From an uncultured Marvinbryantia sp. (lineage in GTDB: Bacteria; Bacillota; Clostridia; Lachnospirales; Lachnospiraceae): 17,479 bases of DNA. Made by a program: the position numbers and the translations under genes. Below are positions 6,858-14,246 of this stretch, piece after piece (positions within the stretch are counted from its first letter, which is position 1; each line of letters opens with the position of its first letter). The notes beneath the pieces were generated by a model that saw only the letters and a list, made by a program, of their open reading frames with translations, did not search any database and was not told the origin of the DNA. The stretch is from NCBI GenBank assembly GCA_937915375.1, contig CALDMO010000021.1, positions 1 through 17,479 of the forward strand, read 5' to 3'.

Positions 6858-8213
6858 TTATTCAAAGGAAGTATCATCCTTTCTCGTATCCTCTACAATA
6901 CATACCCAGGTTGTTCCCTGATTAATGGCAATTTCATTGCCTTGCGCGTCATAATATTTCGCCGGACCCCAATCCGTTTCTTTTTTCCAGGTAGCCTTCT
7001 GATACGTACCTTTTGTAAAAAGAATGGCCTCTCCGCCGGAATTAGTGTTAACATCCAGATAACCGTTATCATCATACGGTCTTGACTCGCAATACTGAAT
7101 GATCAGATTGTCCGTACCAAGCTGCTGTCCGTTCGTCTCGTCAATCTGCGGCTGCTCAGATCCGTCCGATCCCGGATACTGGAAACGCATATATCTCTGT
7201 GTAGCTTCATCGTACACAAACGAAGGCTGATTCGTATACCGGTGCGGCACAATGCGCGTTGCGGTTCCGTCAGAATAAGTTACCGTTTCACCATCTGCAG
7301 CAAATTTAAAATGTCCTGTATATTCATTATCCAGCTCTGTATTATATTCTTTTCTTTCAATCGCAGTCAACAGTCCGCTTCCGCTGGTATAACAGTTATG
7401 CGGCGCCGGACGGTCATCTGTACGGAAGAAAATATCCTCCCCTGCGTAGCCGTTCAATTCACCGACTCCATCCTGAAACTGCAAACCGCTGATATTGTCT
7501 ACCATCTCGGAATTTAACAGGTCATAGGCATATACCGCCTGACCAAAATGTGTGTAAAACGCGTCAAATTCCAATGCAAAATCAATATAATAATCACGGC
7601 AGCTTCTAACCGGACCAATTTTTTCAAGATTTGCGACATCCTCAAAAATCGCCATCAGACGCGTAATACTTCCCTCTACCGGAGCTTCATAGATGACGGA
7701 TGCCTGTGATAAACCAGCCTGCGGAATCGCATTTTGAATATTATTGATCATCACTGCGTACGGACGATGCAGGACAAGCTTTTCATCCGTCCATTTTCCG
7801 GTCAGATAACTGTGTATCTGTCCGTCAGCATTCGCTTCCTCGCGCGTTCCGCCTCCACGTTCGATATTCGTGCGGAAATTCTGATGCCAGGTATCTGCTG
7901 TTTCTGCCTCCACCGTATTTTCCTGCGCCGGCTGCTCCGCATAAGACTCTTCTCCGGAAGCCGCTTCCTCATATCCGCCCTCAGGAATCGTACCTTCCAG
8001 ACCGCCGGTCGTATAATGAATATTGCCTTCCTCATCGTAATAATAAATCTCACCGTTTGCATCATAGTAGAAAATCAAACCATTTTCATCATAAAAATAC
8101 GGAGTCCCAGCTTCATCATAGTAAACTTCCTGCGCCGCTGCACTCTGTGCCATAACAGTACTGCCCAATAACGTGCATACTCCCAAAGTCACTGCAACTG
8201 TTTTTCTTTTCAT
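6858..8213 (-). CDS. Secreted DUF3048 (YerB-like) protein with N-terminal Tyr/Asp-rich repeats
   Basis: 451-aa exported protein of the YerB/DUF3048 family, whose molecular function is not established. Seen: a signal peptide (KRK at 2-4, hydrophobic core to ~20, signal-peptidase-I-like AQSAAAQ cut near 26-28; no lipobox). Four perfect-length 9-residue repeats follow (31-66), then an acidic, Ser/Glu-rich linker (~70-105). The DUF3048 domain begins near 149 (HRPYAVMINN, then QASVIYEAPVEGSITRLMAI and GPVRSCRDYYIDFA), and the DUF3048 C-terminal domain closes the protein (DNLIIQYC... GGEAILFTKG). The RBS AAGGAGG lies 9 nt before the ATG. It begins 4 nt after ybeY, so it is co-transcribed. Unlike the B. 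subtilis lipoprotein YerB it appears to be released or wall-associated through its repeats. Family call is firm, role unknown. Confidence 0.9.
   Translation of the reverse strand: MKRKTVAVTLGVCTLLGSTVMAQSAAAQEVYYDEAGTPYFYDENGLIFYYDANGEIYYYDEEGNIHYTTGGLEGTIPEGGYEEAASGEESYAEQPAQENTVEAETADTWHQNFRTNIERGGGTREEANADGQIHSYLTGKWTDEKLVLHRPYAVMINNIQNAIPQAGLSQASVIYEAPVEGSITRLMAIFEDVANLEKIGPVRSCRDYYIDFALEFDAFYTHFGQAVYAYDLLNSEMVDNISGLQFQDGVGELNGYAGEDIFFRTDDRPAPHNCYTSGSGLLTAIERKEYNTELDNEYTGHFKFAADGETVTYSDGTATRIVPHRYTNQPSFVYDEATQRYMRFQYPGSDGSEQPQIDETNGQQLGTDNLIIQYCESRPYDDNGYLDVNTNSGGEAILFTKGTYQKATWKKETDWGPAKYYDAQGNEIAINQGTTWVCIVEDTRKDDTSFE
8016..8123 (-). repeat. Four 27-bp coding repeats (9-aa Tyr/Asp repeats)
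   Basis: Residues 31-66 of the DUF3048 protein are four consecutive 9-residue units with consensus [YF]-Y-D-[EA]-x-G-x-[IP]-x, for example YYDANGEIY, directly after the signal peptide. The fixed length shows in-frame duplication. The pattern recalls aromatic wall-binding repeats, but it lacks their Trp and is shorter, so the likeness is only suggestive. Confidence 0.85.
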
Positions 8214-8217
8214 GAGA

Positions 8218-8736
8218 TCAATCCTCCTTATTTCTTACTTTATCCCTTGTAATATGAAGTTCTTGCAAGATTTCCTCCTGTTTTGCCTCCATCTGTACTC
8301 GCTCTTCCTCTTCCATATGATCATATCCCAGAAGATGCAACATGCTATGCGCAATCAAAAACGCATATTCCCGCAACTCCGAATGTCCATAATCCTCTGC
8401 CTGAGATTTTACACGTTCTGCGGAAAGTACAATATCCCCCAGCAAAAGTTCTCCGGTTTCCGGGTGGAAACAGTCATCCGCCTCTTCCAGAAAATCAAAT
8501 TCCCCCGGATTCGGATAGTCCGTCATCGGAAACGACAAAACATCCGTCGGCGCGTCAATGCCTCTCTGTTCCAAATTAATTTTATGAATTTCTTCATTGT
8601 TTGTCAATGTCAGGCTTACTTCCGCTTCATACGGACAGTTCTCATAATCCAGAACAGCCTCGACAACCTCTCTCGCAACCGTTTCGCAGTCAAAATCAAA
8701 CTGTGCCGGGACTTCCTTTTCAAAATAAAGCGTCAT
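8218..8736 (-). CDS. ybeY: rRNA maturation factor / endoribonuclease YbeY
   Basis: Metal-dependent single-strand endoribonuclease needed for 16S rRNA 3'-end maturation and ribosome quality control. Seen: 172 aa with the family signature LIAHSMLHLLGYDH, in which His130, His134 and His140 form the HxxxHxxxxxH zinc site, preceded by the conserved TDVLSFP (64-70) and LGDIVLSAERV (99-109). It is slightly longer than the E. coli enzyme because of an acidic insert (about 77-95). The ATG overlaps the phoH stop by 4 nt and has GGAGGTG close upstream. The phoH-ybeY pair is conserved in many bacteria. The usual third partner yqfF (HD-domain membrane phosphodiesterase) is not between them here. Confidence 0.96.
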   Translation of the reverse strand: MTLYFEKEVPAQFDFDCETVAREVVEAVLDYENCPYEAEVSLTLTNNEEIHKINLEQRGIDAPTDVLSFPMTDYPNPGEFDFLEEADDCFHPETGELLLGDIVLSAERVKSQAEDYGHSELREYAFLIAHSMLHLLGYDHMEEEERVQMEAKQEEILQELHITRDKVRNKED

Positions 8737-9746
8737 CTTGCACCTCCACGACGACTGGTATGCTCTTTTTTCGCATTCATCTTTCTTTGCTGTTTCTTTT
8801 CATAGTCCTCGTAAGCCTGTACAATTTTCTGTACCAGCGGATGACGTACAACATCCTTACTGGTAAGTGTACAAAAGCCGATATCCTCTACCTTACCGAG
8901 AACTTTGACCGCAACATCAAGACCGGATTCCGTACCGAACGGAAGATCCTTCTGCGTCATATCTCCTGTAATGACAACCTTGGAACCAAAACCAATACGC
9001 GTCAAGAACATCTTCATCTGTGCCGGTGTCGTATTCTGCGCTTCATCGAGAATAATATAGGCATTGTCCAGCGTACGCCCGCGCATATAAGCAAGCGGCG
9101 CCACCTCAATCAGTCCCTTTTCCATATTCTTCTGAAAACTCTCCGATCCCATGATCTGGTAAAGCGCATCATAAAGCGGACGCAGATACGGATCCACTTT
9201 ACTCTGCAGATCGCCCGGCAGAAAACCGAGTTTTTCACCAGCCTCGATCGCAGGACGTGTCAGAATGATCCTGCCGACTTCATCATTTTTAAAAGCCTGT
9301 ATGGCCATTGCCATAGCGAGATACGTTTTACCGGTACCTGCCGGCCCAATACCGAAAGTGATCATCTTGTGGCGGATCGCATCCACATATTCTTTCTGTC
9401 CGAGTGTTTTCGGTTTGATCAGCTTTCCGTTAATCGTATGGCAGATTGTATCTTGATCAATCTCCACGATCGCGCCCTCTTTATCCTCATAAGAAAGCGC
9501 CAACGCATAATTTACATTCTGCGCGGTAATCGTATTTCCCGCCTCTGCCAGCTTTGCCAGCTGTGTGATGATATCTGCCGCCTTTCTGGACGCATGATCG
9601 CTGCCAATAATTTTAATATCCCCGTCTCTCGAGATAATGGTTACGTTCAGTGTCTTTTCAATCTTTTTTACATGCTCGTCAAACTGACCGAACACATTGC
9701 TTTCAAGACTTGCCGGAATCGTCACGACTGTCTCAATAATACTCAT
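8733..9746 (-). CDS. phoH: PhoH-like ATPase
   Basis: Cytosolic P-loop ATPase of the PhoH family, thought to act with YbeY in RNA handling; some relatives have helicase or nuclease activity. Seen: an N-terminal KH-like segment (~1-65, with LNVTIISRDGDIKIIG), then Walker A GPAGTGKT (134-141), Walker B IILDEAQN (231-238) and the conserved LTRPAIEAGEKLGFLPGDL (162-180). A basic tail (KKQQRKMNAKKEHTSRRGG) ends the 337-aa protein, which is normal length. The ATG overlaps the yqfD stop by 4 nt, and ybeY overlaps its own stop by 4 nt, so yqfD-phoH-ybeY are translationally coupled. Confidence 0.96.
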   Translation of the reverse strand: MSIIETVVTIPASLESNVFGQFDEHVKKIEKTLNVTIISRDGDIKIIGSDHASRKAADIITQLAKLAEAGNTITAQNVNYALALSYEDKEGAIVEIDQDTICHTINGKLIKPKTLGQKEYVDAIRHKMITFGIGPAGTGKTYLAMAMAIQAFKNDEVGRIILTRPAIEAGEKLGFLPGDLQSKVDPYLRPLYDALYQIMGSESFQKNMEKGLIEVAPLAYMRGRTLDNAYIILDEAQNTTPAQMKMFLTRIGFGSKVVITGDMTQKDLPFGTESGLDVAVKVLGKVEDIGFCTLTSKDVVRHPLVQKIVQAYEDYEKKQQRKMNAKKEHTSRRGGAR

Positions 9747-11017
9747 TCATCTATTCCTTCCTGTGAAAGCTCTGTTTTTTGTATTTCCGCACATCGCCCG
9801 GCTTTTCGGATCATCACAATCGTCCCAGCTGCCCGGCACGTGGTCATACTCAACTCTATTTTAACATTATTTTCAAATATTTGAACCCCTTTTTGCTCAT
9901 TTTCCATGATAAATTTTTGCAATTTGGCTTTTGCAAGCGAAATTGCCTCTTCTTTCGTGTAAGTTTTCAGGATTTTACTATACTCATATGCCGTAATTTT
10001 GCACAGAGAAACCGGAAGATAAAAATCCCGCAGCACCTTCAGCTGTGTTTCTCTGCCGACAATATCCGCCCGTTCAAATTTCTGAATGCCGAAATCAATC
10101 CCATAGGGACAGCTGCCAAGCTTTATATACCAGGCATTTCGTTTTTCACCGGTATATTCCGTTTCTGTATGCGCCAACGAAAAAGTGTCTTCATAGGCAT
10201 ATGCAGTTTTTACATAAATATCCGCATCTGCCTCGCAATACTGGTGTGAAACAACGTTCCCCCCATCATCGGTGATTTCCAGTTTCCCACTGACCAGAAG
10301 ATCTCCGACAGCAATTGTATCTCCTTCTTTTACAAGCGGTTTTCCGCGCCGCGTAACCATATTTACAATCTCCCCGCTCACATCGGCGATCAGGTCACAT
10401 GTTAGTTCTGATTTTTGATTATCCGAACCGGCAGGTATTTCTATCGCCGCCGTTTCACCATTTAAGACTGCGTCGTCTGTATTTTCCTGTACATTGACAA
10501 ACAGGCCGGTTCCTCTCATCCGCACGGACACCCAGGTAAGACTTGGAAAATCATTTCGCATCTGCGCCGCAAGCGCCTTGCAATTGATAGAACGTTTAGC
10601 CGTACCATAACCAGCTTCTGCTTCCTGAAGATAAGCAAGCAGCGTCTGACGACTCAGGCTTACATTTCCCTCAATGGAAACATTCCAGATAAAACACGAC
10701 AACAGATAAATACAGCCGGCACAAAGTAGGATTCCTCCTGCAAACATTTTGCGCTTGCGGTTTCGGTTAATAAAAAAAGGCAGCCCATGCTTTTCGCAAA
10801 TTCGTATCTTTGTCCTGCATTTTTTCGCAATCGGAGAAAGCTTTTTAAAATCCTGCTGATACATGTCTGCCTCATAGCCCTTTTGCACCGGGCAGAGGTT
10901 CCACAATAAAATATGATGATTCGCGCACAGATTCAAAAACCGTTCGTAGAAACCGCCGCAGATATGTATACGGACATACCCCTTTCTCAGCAGAAACAGA
11001 CGCTGTAGCAAATGCAT
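9743..11017 (-). CDS. yqfD: Sporulation protein YqfD
   Basis: Membrane protein of the YqfD family, made in the mother cell under sigma-E in B. subtilis; precise role unknown. Seen: the hallmark N-terminus (LLRKGYVRIHICGGFYERFLNLC), a cytosolic part, one membrane segment (~91-111, FAGGILLCAGCIYLLSCFIW) after a KKCRTK/NRKRK basic stretch, and a long external domain with IEGN and PAGS/VSGEIVNMVTRRG-type motifs. Length from this start is 424 aa. The start needs care: the ATG at 11017 lies only 1 nt after GGGAGG, whereas TTG at 11011, two codons later, lies 7 nt after it and may be the true start. A longer reading to 11080 lies inside yqfC and is rejected. It overlaps phoH by 4 nt. Confidence 0.93.
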   Translation of the reverse strand: MHLLQRLFLLRKGYVRIHICGGFYERFLNLCANHHILLWNLCPVQKGYEADMYQQDFKKLSPIAKKCRTKIRICEKHGLPFFINRNRKRKMFAGGILLCAGCIYLLSCFIWNVSIEGNVSLSRQTLLAYLQEAEAGYGTAKRSINCKALAAQMRNDFPSLTWVSVRMRGTGLFVNVQENTDDAVLNGETAAIEIPAGSDNQKSELTCDLIADVSGEIVNMVTRRGKPLVKEGDTIAVGDLLVSGKLEITDDGGNVVSHQYCEADADIYVKTAYAYEDTFSLAHTETEYTGEKRNAWYIKLGSCPYGIDFGIQKFERADIVGRETQLKVLRDFYLPVSLCKITAYEYSKILKTYTKEEAISLAKAKLQKFIMENEQKGVQIFENNVKIELSMTTCRAAGTIVMIRKAGRCAEIQKTELSQEGIDE

Positions 11018-11024
11018 TCCTCCC

Positions 11025-11291
11025 TCAGAAATAATGAACCTGTTCAATTCTTCCCTGCAGGCGCAGCTCTTCTTTTGCATAAGAAATCACAAACAATTCT
11101 TTTCCGCAAATTTCCAGACGGCAGTCCCTGCACTGCAGCAGAAGTCTCGTCTGCGAATATTCAAGAATCCCAAGATAATTTTCTACTCTCAGTTCATTCT
11201 GTCCCGACACCTCGACAAGAGCCGCCTTTTCTGACAAATCTGCCGGAATCTCCATCGCTGAAGCAATTTTCTGGTAGACACGCTTCTTCAT
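11025..11291 (-). CDS. yqfC: Sporulation protein YqfC (YabP/YqfC family)
   Basis: 88-aa member of the YabP/YqfC family, partner of yqfD in most endospore formers and expressed in the mother cell in B. subtilis. Seen: family pattern beginning MKKRVYQKIASAMEIP, then LVEVSGQNELRVENYLGILEYSQTRL, and the closing ICGKELFVISYAKEELRLQGRI. No signal peptide or membrane helix. The stop codon TGA precedes the yqfD RBS directly. Its own RBS is weak (GGAT-like); GAGG lies about 17 nt upstream. A sigma-E-like promoter lies just ahead, in the 69-bp gap after the DUF2284 gene, so yqfC is probably the first gene of the long cluster. Confidence 0.92.
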   Translation of the reverse strand: MKKRVYQKIASAMEIPADLSEKAALVEVSGQNELRVENYLGILEYSQTRLLLQCRDCRLEICGKELFVISYAKEELRLQGRIEQVHYF

Positions 11292-11326
11292 CCGAAATCA
11301 TCCGCAATCCTCACTGTTTCTTAATC

Positions 11327-11354
11327 AATATATGATACAGCATCAGATATATGC
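11327..11354 (-). promoter_or_regulatory. Candidate sigma-E promoter for yqfC-yqfD
   Basis: On the minus strand GCATATA (11348-11354), a 13-bp spacer and CATATATT (11327-11334) resemble the B. subtilis sigma-E consensus (-35 KMATATT, -10 CATACAHT, spacer 14-15): 6 of 7 and 7 of 8 matches, with the spacer one short. A transcript from about 11320 would reach yqfC at 11291. yqfC/yqfD are sigma-E genes in B. subtilis, which supports the reading. Confidence 0.5.
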
Positions 11355-11360
11355 AGAAAT

Positions 11361-11894
11361 TTAGTTTCTGCGCAGCAAAATGATGCCGAACCAGGTTACG
11401 GTATGTATATCCGAATAAAAATCCATTCCATATTTTTCTGCAATAGCTGTTACTAAAATACCGTAACTCTCCACACAGGGAATCGCATATTCCGGATAGC
11501 GACAAGGTTTCGGATAAGCACATGTTTCACAGATCTGACAGGATTCACTTGATAGTGGCAACACATCCACTTTGTTTTTTTTCAATTCCTCGCACAAGGC
11601 TCTCGTCACTTCCTCATGTCCTTTACGCGTTGCCAGTGTTTCTGTCCAGATTGCCGTATCTGTCACCTCCGCAAGTGTCGTAAAAAGCAGCGCTTTTTCA
11701 TATCCAAGCGCTCTTTTTTTACAATCCTCTACTTCTCCGACTGCAGGCGGACACGACCAAGACTTTCCGTAGCGCTCACATTCATTTTTGCAGATCTGTC
11801 TGACCTTTTCCGAAAATACAAGCTCCGATGTGTCAATCACCTCGTATTGACACACCGGATATTCAGAAATAAAAGATTCAATAACATTTAACAT
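11361..11894 (-). CDS. DUF2284 cysteine-rich, predicted metal-binding protein
   Basis: 177-aa protein of the DUF2284 family, common in anaerobes; function unknown, probably binding metal or an Fe-S cluster. Seen: eleven cysteines, including ICKNECERYGKSWSCPP (Cys35, Cys39, Cys48) and a second cluster ESCQICETCAYPKPCR (Cys119, Cys122, Cys125, Cys131) and IPC (Cys140). The conserved SWSCPP and CAYPxPCR blocks define the family. No signal peptide, so it acts in the cytosol. GGAG lies 7 nt before the ATG, and the HAD gene ends 20 nt upstream, so these two are probably co-transcribed. No redox partner gene lies next to it. Confidence 0.88.
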   Translation of the reverse strand: MLNVIESFISEYPVCQYEVIDTSELVFSEKVRQICKNECERYGKSWSCPPAVGEVEDCKKRALGYEKALLFTTLAEVTDTAIWTETLATRKGHEEVTRALCEELKKNKVDVLPLSSESCQICETCAYPKPCRYPEYAIPCVESYGILVTAIAEKYGMDFYSDIHTVTWFGIILLRRN

Positions 11895-11914
11895 ACGTTT
11901 TCTCCAAAATAATT

Positions 11915-12577
11915 CTATAAAAAGCTCAAAATCTGCTTTGTGATATCTGCCGCAGACTCCGCAATATAATCCGCCCCGGCTGTTTCTAACTCCTTACGGT
12001 TTCCATAACCGAACAGTACGCCCATGCTGGCAATCCCATTTTCTTTTGCGCCCAGAACATCATGCTCGCGATCCCCAACCATCAAAACGCGACCTTTATC
12101 CGTCTCTGCAATTCCAAGTCCTTTCATTGCGTCAGCAATGATTTCACCCTTTTTCACACGCTTTTCGTCCATCGTCGCACCGCAGATCACCTCAAAATAC
12201 GGTTTTAAATCAAAATGCTCCAAAATCTGCAAAGACAACACTTCCGGTTTGGACGTCGCCACCGCCAGATGCAGTCCGGCATCTTTCAGGCTTTGCAGCA
12301 TTTCTGCGATGCCTGGATAGACGCTATTTTCAAACATCCCTTTTTTTCTGTAATATTCACGGTATGTTTCGATTGCAACAGGAACCTCTTCTTTTGCAAA
12401 TCCGCAAAAATGCATAAAAGAATGTGCCAGAGGCGGACCGACAAATTTGCGCAGCACTTCCGTCGGCTGAGAAGGTTTCCCCAATTTTTCCAATGCATAA
12501 CTGACGGAATTCATAATACCCGGTCCAGACTCTGTCAGAGTACCGTCGAGATCAAATAAAATGTACGTATATTTCAT
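11915..12577 (-). CDS. HAD-family phosphatase (phosphoglycolate-phosphatase-like)
   Basis: 220-aa haloacid-dehalogenase hydrolase, subfamily I with a helical cap, probably removing phosphate from a small sugar phosphate or nucleotide; substrate unknown. Seen: motif I DLDGT with nucleophile Asp9 and acid/base Asp11, motif II VATSKP (106-111), motif III KKGEII (142-147), and motif IV VGDREHDVLGAKENG (167-181) with Asp169 and Asp173. The cap is residues ~18-85. I chose ATG 12577 because AAAGGAG lies 8 nt upstream and the family begins just before FDLDGT; a reading to 12685 extends into the NUDIX gene and is rejected. The 76-bp gap upstream has no promoter I would trust. Confidence 0.92.
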   Translation of the reverse strand: MKYTYILFDLDGTLTESGPGIMNSVSYALEKLGKPSQPTEVLRKFVGPPLAHSFMHFCGFAKEEVPVAIETYREYYRKKGMFENSVYPGIAEMLQSLKDAGLHLAVATSKPEVLSLQILEHFDLKPYFEVICGATMDEKRVKKGEIIADAMKGLGIAETDKGRVLMVGDREHDVLGAKENGIASMGVLFGYGNRKELETAGADYIAESAADITKQILSFL

Positions 12578-12653
12578 GATAAATTCTCCTTTACCTTTAT
12601 TTACTTTAAAATGTAAGTCCTTTGTTACGTTTCTTCCGAAGAGAAAATCTTTA

Positions 12654-13136
12654 CTAATTTCTGTAATCCGTAATGATATGCTCAATTCCGTAATGTTCTT
12701 TACTGAGATATTCCTTTATAAAATCCGGAAAGGCTCTGTAGCTATCCAAATCCTTTATCGGAATCCAGTACATTTCCTCTTTCGCCCCATATGTATAACT
12801 GTTGCTGTGAAGTTCCTGCGTTCCCCTTGGTTTCATTAAAAAATAAAGACAAATCTCATGGCAGTTCAATCCTTTTAGGGTTCCAGTATTCTCATTAAAA
12901 AAGTTCTCATGAATAATCGCCAGACGATCAATTTCATAATGTACGCCGGTTTCTTCAAAGACCTCTCTTCGTACCGCATCCTCGGCTGTTTCTCCCATAT
13001 GAACACCGCCTCCGACGGAATACAAATAATCTTCATTTTTATTTCCCACAAAAAGAACACAATCACTTTCTATGATAATCGCCGCCGCACGATATCGAAA
13101 CCAATTATTTTCTTTTGTAAATCCGCAGTCATACAT
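12654..13136 (-). CDS. NUDIX hydrolase
   Basis: 160-aa NUDIX enzyme, which cleaves nucleoside diphosphates linked to another group; the substrate cannot be told from sequence. Seen: a complete NUDIX box GX5EX7REUXEEXGU at residues 43-65 (GGGVHMGETAEDAVRREVFEETG), with the metal-binding Glu58, Glu61 and Glu62 present. The preceding strand FRYRAAAIIIES is typical of the fold. GGAG lies 8 nt before the ATG. The 65-bp gap upstream, after the reductase gene, holds a possible promoter and inverted repeat. Confidence 0.94.
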   Translation of the reverse strand: MYDCGFTKENNWFRYRAAAIIIESDCVLFVGNKNEDYLYSVGGGVHMGETAEDAVRREVFEETGVHYEIDRLAIIHENFFNENTGTLKGLNCHEICLYFLMKPRGTQELHSNSYTYGAKEEMYWIPIKDLDSYRAFPDFIKEYLSKEHYGIEHIITDYRN

Positions 13137-13167
13137 TTTCCTTTCTCCTTTTTATTTCAATCTGTTT

Positions 13168-13205
13168 GTATATAATATCATATACTGCCATTTATTCTGA
13201 ATCAT
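13168..13205 (-). promoter_or_regulatory. Possible promoter and inverted repeat before NUDIX gene
   Basis: On the minus strand ATGATT (13200-13205), a 17-bp spacer and TATGAT (13177-13182) could be a sigma-A promoter with a poor -35. Overlapping the -10 is GTATATGATATTATATAC (13168-13185), palindromic at 16 of 18 positions. The region is very AT-rich, so such symmetry can occur by chance. Confidence 0.3.
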
Positions 13206-13732
13206 CTGCGGCAATAAACCAGATCCGTTATACCATTATAGTTCTGCACCGATTCTAACCGCAGTTTGATTTCCTGCTTTCCAGACGGAAACAACCGTAT
13301 CCCACGTCCTAAAAGAATCGGTATCACAGTAATATAATAACGGTCAATTAAATTCTCCTGTATCAGCTGGCCAATTAGATTTGCTCCGCCGCAGATCCAG
13401 ATACTTTTGCCATTTTCTTTCTGCAGCCGGCGAACCAGTTCGCGTGGATTTTCGTCTGTAAAACGAATTTTCTCTGTCGAACATACTGTTCTGTGTGTGA
13501 TAACATAGCTTGTCAGCCCTTTATAAACCCATTTGTCCGGCGATAATTCCGTCACAATCTGATGGTAGGTATTCCAGCCCATAATTACCGTGTCTACATC
13601 TTTGATAAATTCTCCATAAACATCTGGCATTTCGGTCTGTTCCTCCTGCCCTTCCAGCCAATCTACCTTTCCAGATGTGTCAGCAATATAACCGTCCAAA
13701 CTGGCGGCAATAAATAAAACAATTTCACGCAT
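13202..13732 (-). CDS. Dihydrofolate-reductase-like protein (RibD C-terminal domain family)
   Basis: 176-aa NAD(P)H-dependent reductase of the RibD-C/DHFR-like group, often annotated as dihydrofolate reductase family or YyaP/YwjB-like; true substrate unknown. Seen: FIAASLDGYIAD (7-18), VIMGWNTYHQI (49-59), the nucleotide-binding IWICGGANLIGQLI (111-124) and the conserved PILLGRGIRLFP (138-149). I chose ATG 13732 (GAGGAG 6 nt upstream), not the longer frame to 13789, which reads into the preceding gene. It follows the 156-aa gene by 43 bp without a terminator and may be co-transcribed with it. Local G+C (31/60 at 13381-13440) is near normal, unlike that pair. Confidence 0.92.
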   Translation of the reverse strand: MREIVLFIAASLDGYIADTSGKVDWLEGQEEQTEMPDVYGEFIKDVDTVIMGWNTYHQIVTELSPDKWVYKGLTSYVITHRTVCSTEKIRFTDENPRELVRRLQKENGKSIWICGGANLIGQLIQENLIDRYYITVIPILLGRGIRLFPSGKQEIKLRLESVQNYNGITDLVYCRR

Positions 13733-13775
13733 AAATTTCTCCTCTTTTATTAATTTCGATAACTCAATCACATAT

Positions 13776-14246
13776 TTAGAATCCTCCATTGTAATAAGCT
13801 CTTGTTATCACATATGATGGTTCATAATAAGCGCTGCAATTATAGTTATCTATAGTTTGGCATAACTCATGATTATAAACCCGGATCAAACCATCAATAT
13901 AATCTTCATTCGGTGCAAGCGTACTCAAAATCAGGCGCATATATACTTTTCCCATTTGTGTTGCAGTTGGTACTTTGTCAGCAAATTCGGAATCAATCGC
14001 TGTAATATCAAAATCTCCTTTTTCCAGATGATACTGTTCAATCCATTCTTCTTCTATCTTAACCGGATTTTCACAATGCAGCACATTCGCAAGACTAATC
14101 AATCGTACCCATTCTTTTTTCGGAATTTGATTTACAACATACTTATTTTTTTGATGCAATTTTCTTGCTACACGTTCTATCATATAGCACAAGAAATATA
14201 AATCATTTTCCATAATTTCTTCGTTCGGGAAAAAAATATTTTTCAT
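13776..14246 (-). CDS. Conserved companion of DUF3990 (DUF3791-like N-terminus), candidate antitoxin
   Basis: 156-aa protein I cannot assign a function. Its first half, YFLCYMIERVARKLHQKN through VLHCENPVKIEEEWIEQY (17-72), has the pattern of DUF3791-type proteins that accompany DUF3990 genes; the second half (TATQMGKVYMRLIL... DYIDGLIRVYNHELCQTIDN) matches my memory of an unnamed clostridial family from the same loci. No signal peptide, membrane helix or catalytic motif is seen; it looks helical and acidic. The ATG overlaps the DUF3990 stop (ATGA) with GGGAG 9 nt upstream, so the two are translationally coupled. An antitoxin or immunity role is inferred from that coupling only. The alternative start Met12 (MENDLYF) is possible. 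G+C here is about 31 % (55/180 at 14041-14220). Confidence 0.8.
   Translation of the reverse strand: MKNIFFPNEEIMENDLYFLCYMIERVARKLHQKNKYVVNQIPKKEWVRLISLANVLHCENPVKIEEEWIEQYHLEKGDFDITAIDSEFADKVPTATQMGKVYMRLILSTLAPNEDYIDGLIRVYNHELCQTIDNYNCSAYYEPSYVITRAYYNGGF

Noticed and set aside
8161..8213. Lipobox in the DUF3048 protein
   Set aside because: Cys13 is preceded by Leu-Gly-Val, with Val at -1, where Gly or Ala is needed; a signal peptidase I site follows instead.
8601..9884. 427-aa plus-strand open frame
   Set aside because: It lies opposite phoH, ybeY and the end of yqfD, which have clear family motifs; its Arg/His/Cys-rich sequence shows no domain and there is no convincing RBS.
12630..12646. 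Terminator between the NUDIX and HAD genes
   Set aside because: There is a bulged stem closed by a TTCG-type loop, but on the minus strand it is followed by CGTAACAAAGG and no U tract.
12578..12685. 36-residue N-terminal extension of the HAD phosphatase
   Set aside because: It runs into the NUDIX 3' end and past a strong RBS; the family starts just before the DxD motif.
13733..13789. 19-residue N-terminal extension of the DHFR-like protein
   Set aside because: It begins inside the preceding gene, while GAGGAG six nt before ATG 13732 fixes the start.
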